Source: Chloracidobacterium sp. (GTDB lineage Bacteria; Acidobacteriota; Blastocatellia; Pyrinomonadales; Pyrinomonadaceae). From it: a stretch of DNA of 64,000 bases. A model generated the notes under the pieces. The model ran no database searches and was not told the origin of the DNA. It saw nothing but the letters and a program-made list of their open reading frames with translations. The DNA lies in the NCBI GenBank assembly GCA_016712045.1, contig JADJRV010000001.1, positions 62,001 to 126,000 of the forward strand. The letters are read 5' to 3'. Shown in pieces: positions 56,712-64,000 of the stretch (positions within the stretch are counted from its first letter, which is position 1; the number at the start of each line of letters is the position of its first letter). A program made the position numbers and the translations under genes.

Positions 56712-57329
56712 TCACACCGCCCCATAAACCACCGCGACGTTCGAAAAGTTTGAAACAGATCTCGCCCCGACGGCTCTGACCTTGTACATATAATATTGGC
56801 CGGGCGATACGGGCGTGTCGATCAGACGCTGGCGGCGGGTGGTCATGTGCAGATACCAATCGACCGTGTCGCCGTGCCGACGCCAGATCTCATACACCAC
56901 ACGTCCGGGTTTGTTGTTGCCGTCAAACCTGAGCGTATTGACTCCGTTCGAATAACCGAACGCCGACAGGTTGGCCGGGTCCTGTGCTATATACCGCGTC
57001 AGTACCAGATCGGGGTAATCAAAACCCGCCTTGGCCCATTCTTTTTCGGGTGCCTCGCTGGCCATCAGCGTGTCGCGTACCTTTTTCAGCAATGCCACCA
57101 CCTGACGACGCGTAGCACGCCGGGCGCTGACCGCCGATTTGCGGTCGTCCTCGGCCACCGTCGCCGCCAGCGTTTCGGTTTCGAGCGTCGCCGGCAAAGT
57201 GCCAAACTCCGTCGTCAAAGACGTCTTGACCACCGCATCAACCGCCGGCAGATCGGGGCCGCCCAGCACCGCAACAACATTAGCCGCAAAACCGGCCAGA
57301 TCGAGATCGCCTAATTTTCTAAAATCCAT
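56712..57329 (-). CDS. Hypothetical protein with FN3-like C-terminus
   Basis: A 205-residue protein. The N-terminal two thirds are helical (DFRKLGDLDLAGFAANVVAV, SAVSARRATRRQVVALLKKV); the C-terminal third has the strand pattern of a fibronectin type III fold (VVYEIWRRHGDTVDWYLHMT, YYMYKVRAVGARSVSNFSNV). No signal peptide. I know similar proteins only as hypothetical. It stands between a repeat cluster and the AT-rich border of the defence island. Confidence 0.6.
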   Translation of the reverse strand: MDFRKLGDLDLAGFAANVVAVLGGPDLPAVDAVVKTSLTTEFGTLPATLETETLAATVAEDDRKSAVSARRATRRQVVALLKKVRDTLMASEAPEKEWAKAGFDYPDLVLTRYIAQDPANLSAFGYSNGVNTLRFDGNNKPGRVVYEIWRRHGDTVDWYLHMTTRRQRLIDTPVSPGQYYMYKVRAVGARSVSNFSNVAVVYGAV

Positions 57330-57477
57330 TGTGTTTTATCTCCTTTTATCTATTGTGTTAATTAATGTAAGAAACAGTTATCGCTATTTCTACAATGAAC
57401 ATAGCATTAAATATCTCATCTGTCAAGCGCCGTTTCACCGATGAAATATTACAAGATGCGAACGTTTTTGAGAAAAA

Positions 57478-57686
57478 TTGCGCAATTTTCCGGCAAAACG
57501 CGCGCATTTTTCCGCAAAACGATATAAAACACTCGTGTTATTGCGCAATTTTCCGGCAAAACGATCGCATTTCTCCAAAAAACGCGCGCATTTCGCCGAA
57601 AAACGTTCGCGTTTTTTCAAAAAATTGCGCAATTCAGCAGCAAATTGCGCAGTTTTATAAGAAAATTGCGCAATTTTTTGAAGATT
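57478..57686. repeat. Phased 21-bp tandem repeat with variable palindromic cores
   Basis: Ten units start at 57478, 57499, 57520, 57541, 57562, 57583, 57604, 57625, 57645 and 57666: spacing is exactly 21 bp except one 20-bp step. Units 1 and 4 are identical (TTGCGCAATTTTCCGGCAAA A). Each unit (one degenerate exception at 57520) begins with a small palindromic core (TTGCGCAA, CGCGCG, CGATCG, CGTTCGCG) and ends in a run of A. A 21-bp period keeps all reading frames open on both strands, producing heptad-repeat translations that are probably not genes. The rest of 57330-57805 has no gene. Confidence 0.85.
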
Positions 57687-57805
57687 TTGTGGCTGTAATT
57701 TTTGGGAAAGTTTAGATTTGGAACTGTATCTACCGGTTTTGTGCCCAAATAAAATTGGCCACCATAATGCATTTTAGGCATAACCCGGCTTTTTTGGTAA
57801 AGCCG

Positions 57806-59552
57806 TTACTTAATTTTTTCCAGTATTTCCGGAGCATATTTGATCACCTTGTTCAGAATGATTATTCCGTCTTGACGAGTCTGAGGGTCTACTTTTTTTT
57901 GTCGTCTTCCTTCCATATCTTGTAAAAATCGATCCTGCGACCGCTATGTCTAAATAAATAGGCCAAGGTATACGGAACGGTAATATACCGCATATCTCCC
58001 AGTGCATTTGGCTTCTTACCATAAATCTTTTCAGCCTTCCGAAAGAGAATCGCCCTCGCGACTAAATCTTCAAAATATTGATTGTCAGGTTTTTCGATCA
58101 AATTGTATTTCAAAAATGCACCGTAGTTCTTCTCCTTTCCCAAAACGACTATATGGGGACCAACAGCTATCTTTCCTTCATCTTCTATGTCGGAAAAAAC
58201 ATTTACAAACTTAGCAAGATCCGCTTTTGTAAACTTTTGACCACTCGGACTCTTTTTATCAAAGGCATCCAGATTTCTTTTGCCCACCTCTTTAAGGCGA
58301 GCATTTTTGTACTGGCCCGTTGCCCTTTCGTAAAACCACTGAGTCTGATGTGACTGACCCACCGCCGGGGGAGCAAAGAGACCGCGTGACAGCTTTTCGA
58401 GTTCAATATGGAACGGCACGTTCGAAGAATATTCGGAGATCGCAACTTTGTTTTGCGTATTCGAATAGATGGCTATCCGCGAAACTATTTCGCTAAAACG
58501 GGGCTTACTTTTCACAACTGATATTTTTACTTGAACAAAGACAGAATCAAGATCGACATCTACCCTATACTTTTTTGTTTTGACACTGTGATAAATCGCG
58601 GCTGTCGTTTGTCCACCATTGACAATTTGGAAGTCATCGATTTTTGAAATCACGAAACCGGCATCTACGGCAGACTTACAAATTTCAATATTCTCGGCTG
58701 TAGCTGAAATGCCATTATTAAATGCGAGGAACATATGTGGCTCCTCTTTAAGAGTTGTTCTAATGCCCTTGTTTATACCTGCCGGAACTCGAGAAACGCC
58801 CTCAAATTCTGTTCTAGGAGTCTTGCTCCGTAGCGCTCATACAAACTTACTAGAGCCTGGCCTGGCATTATCGCAAGATACGATTGGTAAAGCTCATTTC
58901 GTACAGGAGCCATGATACAAGGCACGTGAAACCCTTCTTTTATGAAATCGATCTCAATCGGAATTCTCGATTTTTCAGAAAGATTGAACAAATAATTGAT
59001 ATCAATTACATGGAAAAAGAAATTACATCCTCCGAGAGTCTTGGAAGTTGGCAGTTTTGCCGTAACCTGTCCATCCGTAACAAGAAAGATATTTATTCTG
59101 GACAGAAATACTTTTATCTCAGGTACGTTTGCGATCGTATTGGCGAGATCAAAAATCTCAGACGTAGGTTCAATTTCAGCGGAGTAGTCCTTAAAGTAAG
59201 CGGTCTTGAAAAAATTGAGAACACGATCAAGGGCCTTTTCCGCGGCAGGTTTCGGTACGGTGACAACTTCTTCCGTACCGTGGAAAATAGAAACAAACAG
59301 ATCAAGGGTTTCATAGTTCTCAGAAAGCGCATAACCATTTATCTTGTGTTCAACACCCCGTTTGCTTACTTTTTCGTCGTAACAAACTCGGTAGTTTTCA
59401 GTCTGACCACCTTCCGCTAAAAGTGACAAAGCAATGTCCGTAAATACATCTTCCGGGGTTGTTCCTTCTTCTTCAGTTATAGAAAAAATTTTTACGTCTT
59501 CTTGGAAAGACGTATAGAACCGTTGAAATTCAATAGTCTCAATTGATGACAT
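57806..59552 (-). CDS. AIPR family protein (phage-resistance associated), two frameshifts
   Basis: Family of AbiK-like/AIPR abortive-infection proteins. First part (59552 to about 58773): IETIEFQRFYTSFQEDVKIF, VSKRGVEHKINGYALSENYE and LLEQNLRAFLEF. The second frame continues GINKGIRTTLKEEPHMFLAF, NGISATAENIEI, DDFQIVNGGQTTAAIYHS, the best conserved AIPR motif (NGGQTT). One G missing near 58781 joins them. At 57893-57900 an A8 run ends the frame early; with one more A it goes on as VDPQTRQDGIIILNKVIKYA to a stop at 57806. Corrected length about 581. Last gene of the defence operon. Confidence 0.85.
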
Positions 59553-60550
59553 CAGTTTTTATTTATTGAATCGAATAGTTCGAGGTCTGTTTTCATAAAA
59601 GACGTGCAATCAGCGATTGAAATTGAGTATTTAACGTCCCCGACACCGCCGCGAATTTCATTTTCGGTTATCCGAGGAAAGTCACCAGCTATTTTGAAAA
59701 CGGTTTCTTGACGAATGTTGTAACCCGTATGTTGATATAGGCTCTTGTGGATATCAAAGTAGCCAACCTCAAACAGTTTCAAGCGAAAGCTACTTAAGGC
59801 GGTAATGTTTTTCTCCAAATTACACTCTACGACTTCCACCAATTGATTAAGAGTCTCACCATGATCAACGCGGACATCGAGAGATAGATGGTAGAGGAAG
59901 ATTTTCGGGACGATCGTGTCATCCAACTGTCTTTCACTACTTATTTGGATTTTTTGATGGTTATTTCCATGAGTCGTTTTGACCTCCACAGCCCAGTCTG
60001 AATGATGGAAGTCTTGAACCGTGTTTGACGGAACCTGCCAAGAACTAACACAGTGTTCTTTATCATCTGATACGTTCAAAAACTTTTGGAGAAAGAATAC
60101 TTCTCCATACAACCCTCTCTGAGCTTCGGGGCTGAGACCTTGGGGGCCTAATTTATCGAAGAGTGTCTGCCATTTAGCCAATCGATTCAATGACTCCGCA
60201 ATCAAGTTCTTTTCGTCTGTGATTTGAGCTACATGATTGATCAAATCCTCACTGAGTACAGAGAAAATATCGTTGTGTTGCTTATTAAGAAGCAGGAATA
60301 ACAAATAACATTTTTTTCGATCTTGGCTGTCAGTTAGTATCTCAACCTTGATATCCCTAAGCCGGTTCCATGAACTTGTGTCGGGCTGATTTTCGACGCT
60401 AATGTGTATCGCGAGACACCTCATCATCTCGGGTGCTCTAACCGCTACATAAATATCAGACAGGACCATGGAGGAAAGACGCTTAACCAAGATGCCAGAA
60501 CTCAAGGACTGGTCATTCTCAAGGTCGATCCAAATTTCATCAATCTTCAT
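59552..60550 (-). CDS. PD-(D/E)XK nuclease-like protein, DUF4420 family
   Basis: A 332-residue protein; I choose ATG at 60548-60550 (MKIDEIWIDLENDQSLSSG). The central core is a restriction-endonuclease fold: GLYGEVFFLQKFL (Glu), then HSDWAVEVKTTHGNNHQKIQ with the D-x3-E-x-K catalytic triad, followed by ISSERQL. It overlaps the end of the Z1 gene by 11 bases and its stop overlaps the AIPR start by one base. DUF4420 is regularly found with Z1 ATPases. It is the likely DNA-cutting subunit. Confidence 0.87.
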   Translation of the reverse strand: MKIDEIWIDLENDQSLSSGILVKRLSSMVLSDIYVAVRAPEMMRCLAIHISVENQPDTSSWNRLRDIKVEILTDSQDRKKCYLLFLLLNKQHNDIFSVLSEDLINHVAQITDEKNLIAESLNRLAKWQTLFDKLGPQGLSPEAQRGLYGEVFFLQKFLNVSDDKEHCVSSWQVPSNTVQDFHHSDWAVEVKTTHGNNHQKIQISSERQLDDTIVPKIFLYHLSLDVRVDHGETLNQLVEVVECNLEKNITALSSFRLKLFEVGYFDIHKSLYQHTGYNIRQETVFKIAGDFPRITENEIRGGVGDVKYSISIADCTSFMKTDLELFDSINKN

Positions 60551-63296
60551 CTTCGTAATTCTCGGAAGGTTCGTAATCAAAATCAAAACGATCCAGCAAT
60601 TCTTCTTTTATCCTGTATGCAACAAAAGAGTTGAAATTGCTCTTTGGGAAACTTATCGCATAACCAACAATTGGATTGCAAGTTGCTGGAAGTTTCGCAC
60701 CTAAGGGATCGAGTAAATAAATCAACATTAATGGATTCTTGGGATTTCTGACTTGATTTCTTACAACCTGACCATTCAGATAACTTGGAGTCCCTTCTCT
60801 ACCCCCCCAAAGTTCGCTGGTCAATCTCTCTGCTTTTTCATAATGCTCAGGCGATAAGTCGATAAACTCATGTCTGGGGCTTATGATGTGTGATTTCTTC
60901 AGATAATAAATTTCTTCACTTGAACTATTCTCGTCTTGGCTTCTTATGAAACAACCTACTTTATATTCTCCGTTCTGTAGTTCGAAATGATGATCGGTTT
61001 GAGCATTGTTTTTGGACATTAGAGCAATCGTCCAGTCAGTTAATTCATCATTAGGCAATTGCAAATCAATAAAGCGAATTAGATTTTGTGGATCATATGC
61101 CTTTAAGTTCTCCAGTATCTGAAAATTTCTCAAGAACCCTTTGACTTGACTTGCAGGAATACCCTTCCAAACTAAATTGTCGGATTTCTTTTCATAACTT
61201 GGCGGAAGCGATCCAACAAATTCTTTTGTCACTGCTAGGTTATTATCGATTGTTTCCTCGTTCCTTTTCAGTTCATAAGACTCAACCAGCCGCCCCGACC
61301 ATGAGACCTGAACATCGACAGTGGCTTTCATCTTGTTGGACGCTGTTATTTGCAGGACGCCCGGGTGGGACCTGACCTTTAATGCATATTGTTCCGGCGT
61401 CGAGCCCGCCACATCTGCCATATAGTCAAATTCTTCCCGTAGCTCTTCCGAAGCGTGTGCGATGTGACAGAACCATTCATTCAACTCACGGCTCGTAAAT
61501 AAACGACACAAGTCAACGTAGCCTGGTCGGTAGCCAAACCAGCGCCCCATCTGCATTAGCGTGTCATACATCGTCGAGGCTCTTAAGTAATAGCTTATCG
61601 ACAAACCTTCAAGCGTAAGACCGCGTGAAAGCTTGTCTCCGCCAATGGCAATTGTCGATAAGCCACCGGGGTGATCCACGTAGTTTAATGTGTCCGCTGA
61701 CCCGCCATTAATCGACCTCACTTCAATTTTTACGACTGCGTCATATAGATGTTTGAGGACATCCGACCATTCGTGAATCTGCAAAAAGTTGTCAATATCC
61801 GATAGGGGGGAGTTCAGGATTTCCTGTGAGACAGTTTTGTAACTTTTATAGTTACCACCTACCCCCTTAACATCTTCTTCAAAAGTTTGCCGTAGCTCTT
61901 CTAGGACAAGCGCGTTGTTTTGATCAATTCCCAATTTGTAGTGTGCAAATACCTTTTCAACCAAATCACGAATATGGTTTTGCCAAATTACAAATCGTGT
62001 GACGTGAATCAACATTGAATTGTGATCACTTACTTGGCCCCTTAACCGTCTAATTGCGCAGGTCAAAATGAAACATCGAATTGCGAGTTTTAGAGATTCT
62101 GGGACTGCTGACGGCAACTGGTCCCGCATCTTATGTTTGTTGGGAACAAAAGATTGATAATCATCGATACGATTTACTATCGGTAAAACCATTTCTGTTG
62201 GCTCGTCATCCGCGAGTGGACGAAAACCAAAGACTTTTTCAGGTCCTATGTAGTTTGAAGGCGCGGAAGATTAATAATAAAATCCCTAGGGAAGATATTA
62301 TTTTCATTGAACGGGATAAAAATGTTCGCGAAGGGAGTTGCGGTGTAACCAACATACCCACTCTTTGCAAAGAGTCCGAGTATCTGCGTAATCCCATTAT
62401 TGATGGCGCTTTGTTTCGCGGAATCGTTGGAAATATTTATCGAAGCATTGTCCGCTTCATCGTCAATCAACAACAGAACCTTGTCTCTGATTTTTCGATT
62501 TCCATCTCCGTCATCCGAGGCATGGCTATACAGCCATCGGTATAGATTTTCGAGTCTTGTCTTATTCTTTTTTACAACCGCAATAATAGGTTCATTTGTA
62601 TGAAAGGAATAAGCACCACGCCTACTAAAGTCGCCGCTCTCATCACTCGAAGTGAAGGAATGCGCCGGGTAAATACGCTGCCCTACACCGGCGCCGATGA
62701 TGCTGTTACCAGTATTAAATGCTCGTTGATATTTCGTGTCGAAACAAAGAAATCCTTCATCTATGCGCAATTGGGTCTGTGTCCGCAAATTATTATGCAA
62801 TCCTGCAAGAACAATTATTAGATCGTATCCAGCATCGGCGGCCTTACATATTAGACCAGTATAATTTGCAGTCTTTCCAGACTGGACTTGACCCACTACC
62901 AATCCCTTCTTGTCAAAACCCACTTCAACTCTTGGGTCATAGAGCCCATCAAGCGTCTTATTCGTCAATCGGTCGAGGTGACCTACCGTTTCAAGCAAAA
63001 TTTTTTCTGAACTGAAGAAAAGTCCTGTACCTTTCCCAAAAATTCCAGGTAATCTGATTTTGACTTTCGTTTACCCAGTGCCGCTTTCGCTCATTGGACT
63101 CAATCATTCTAAATTCTTCCACCCGAACCCTGTAAAGAGATTCGACTTCACGAATTAGAAGATTCTTGTCGATGCCGTCGAACTCGGGATTCGAGAGAGC
63201 AAAATCCACCTGCCTTTCGATTTGGTCTTTGGTCACCGAACCTGAATCAGGCAGTAAAGTTCTTAATGTGAGGAGTGCGTTATTTATTGTCATCAT
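60540..63296 (-). CDS. Z1-domain ATPase, two frameshifts
   Basis: About 918 residues when corrected. N-terminal helical part (MTINNALLTLRTLLPDSGSV, NERKRHWVNESQNQITWNFW), P-loop KGLVVGQVQSGKTANYTGLI, DEAD-like LLLIDDEADNASIN, VGYTATPFANIFIPFNEN, then the Z1 domain with STIAIGGDKLSRGLTLEGLS and QMGRWFGYRPGYVDLCRLF. The frame shifts at 63002-63007 (one A too many: FLQFRKILLETVGHLDRL when corrected) and at 62260-62261 (one base missing: LPRPSNYIGPEKVFGFRPLA when corrected). Superfamily-2-like motor or NTP switch of the defence system. It overlaps both neighbours. Confidence 0.9.
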
Positions 63297-64000
63297 TGGC
63301 GTTCAGGTATTCAACATATTGGGGATAAAAGTTAAATGGCTCAATGCTCAATATAATCCCTTTTGCTTGATCGTCAGTTTTATTCTGGTTGATTAAGTTT
63401 CGGTACATTGCCTTCATCGTTGCTAGGATCAATTCATGATTAGTACCTTCAAAAGGCTGGCCGTGTGTAATTTCAGCCTCATTTTCTTTTAGCGTGATCA
63501 GCGGAATGGGAATAGTTTCTTCAATAAATCGCAACGCCTTTTCAATTTCCGACCGATAGGGAGATGAATTTTCCAGTAATTGTTTTATTATTGGGTGGAC
63601 CCGGTTTAACTTATAAAATCGTTTCTCGTTCCTTCGATATTCCTGCCAAAGAAATTGATCTTCATCTCTTGAAAACTGTCGTCGAATAACCTTCCCCCGG
63701 TGGCGATAGACTTCTACTGCTTGAGACCTTGCGTTTCTTGCCGCCGAAAGTATTTGCTCCAAGAGTCTAGCTGGAGGACGAGCTAACGATTTCTTGATGT
63801 CGATCTGCCATTCCGCATCCGCATTATTCGGAAGCTCGATTAGTATTCGGCATAGATCATAGTGAACTTCTTTCTTAAATGAACCAATACCGAGCCAATC
63901 CCCGGCTACCAGTAAGCGCTGGTTTCGATAAACATAGAAGCCCTGATGGGCCGTCCAACTATCCTTCGGCCCCTTCCCATAATCGTATTGTTCAGGAGAA
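63280..64000 (-). CDS. GHKL/MORC-like ATPase, C-terminal part (start beyond the window)
   Basis: About 240 residues are visible from 64000 to the stop at 63280: the end of the ATPase transducer (S5) domain with GFYVYRNQRLLVAGDWLGIG, FKKEVHYDLCRILIELPNNA and WQIDIKKSLARPPARL, which holds the lysine that contacts ATP in GHKL proteins. Then a helical region (ARNARSQAVEVYRHRGKVIR) and a C-terminal domain (EKALRFIEETIPIPLITLKE). The pattern fits the MutL/MORC-like ATPases of restriction-linked loci. It overlaps the Z1 start by 17 bases. The GHKL nucleotide-binding core is outside the window. Confidence 0.75.
   Translation of the reverse strand, partial: SPEQYDYGKGPKDSWTAHQGFYVYRNQRLLVAGDWLGIGSFKKEVHYDLCRILIELPNNADAEWQIDIKKSLARPPARLLEQILSAARNARSQAVEVYRHRGKVIRRQFSRDEDQFLWQEYRRNEKRFYKLNRVHPIIKQLLENSSPYRSEIEKALRFIEETIPIPLITLKENEAEITHGQPFEGTNHELILATMKAMYRNLINQNKTDDQAKGIILSIEPFNFYPQYVEYLNANDDNK

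Noticed and set aside
57478..57686. CRISPR array
   Set aside because: The period of 21 bp is too short, there are no unique spacers of about 30 bp, and there are no cas genes.
57395..57715. Frames with seven-residue repeats in the 21-bp tract
   Set aside because: All three frames and both strands show heptad patterns because the DNA period is 21; no ribosome-binding site or domain supports a gene.

Overview
The window looks like a piece of an environmental bacterial genome, most likely Acidobacteriota of the Blastocatellia/Pyrinomonadaceae kind. That is an inference from gene content (three tandem BMC-P shell genes with a class II aldolase, a YpdA-type bacillithiol disulfide reductase candidate, MORN and Gly-rich TPM exported proteins, DUF2270, PilZ, Ser/Thr kinase) and from intergenic DNA packed with short repeats. 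No rRNA is present, so the taxonomy is not proven.

Layout. 0-6.4 kb: malic enzyme, hemolysin III, an OmpR-type two-component pair and a divergent exported protein. 6.5-11.8 kb: YpdA, YgfZ, Mrp and an IscA-family protein (Fe-S assembly), then an NlpC/P60 hydrolase. 11.8-18.2 kb: a minus-strand run with biotin carboxylase, CDP-alcohol phosphotransferase, GreA, PfkA and an S41 protease. 18.4-25.3 kb: glycosyltransferase, a DUF433/DUF5615 pair, PdxJ, a MORN protein, a lipoprotein and a repeat-type exported protein. 25.4-34.4 kb (minus): UvrA, a YeiH-type exporter, GpmA, FolC, AccD, SuhB, a zf-TFIIB protein and DUF2270. 34.5-40.8 kb: the widely conserved tadA - tRNA-Ser - SRP RNA - dnaX neighbourhood, here expanded by an aquaporin, a second tRNA-Ser, a four-helix-bundle protein and repeats. 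40.9-43.2 kb: TPM, nucleotidyltransferase, LemA. 43.2-45.9 kb: a compact bacterial microcompartment locus. 46.1-57.3 kb: ruvA, a damaged CPBP protease, ruvB, a large exported protein, gyrA, PilZ, Ser/Thr kinase. 57.5-64.0 kb: an AT-richer defence island.

The most interesting system is the defence island. A MORC-like GHKL ATPase (cut by the window end), a Z1-domain ATPase, a PD-(D/E)XK (DUF4420) nuclease and an AIPR protein form one overlapping minus-strand operon. It is bordered by an almost perfectly phased 21-bp repeat tract whose units carry small, varying palindromic cores. The minimal microcompartment locus is the second highlight: three pentamer proteins, one hexamer protein, an aldolase with a Cys-bearing encapsulation-like tail, and a small CxxCxxC protein.

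Sequence quality must be kept in mind. Two tracts (4791-5097 and 9824-10081) are G/C-only or G-dominated junk that look like artefacts. At least eleven genes are broken by one-base gains or losses, mostly in homopolymers, and each is restored by one or two single-base corrections. I therefore annotate those genes as whole CDS with suspected sequencing errors, not as pseudogenes. The dnaX A8 run is the one case where slippage could be biological.
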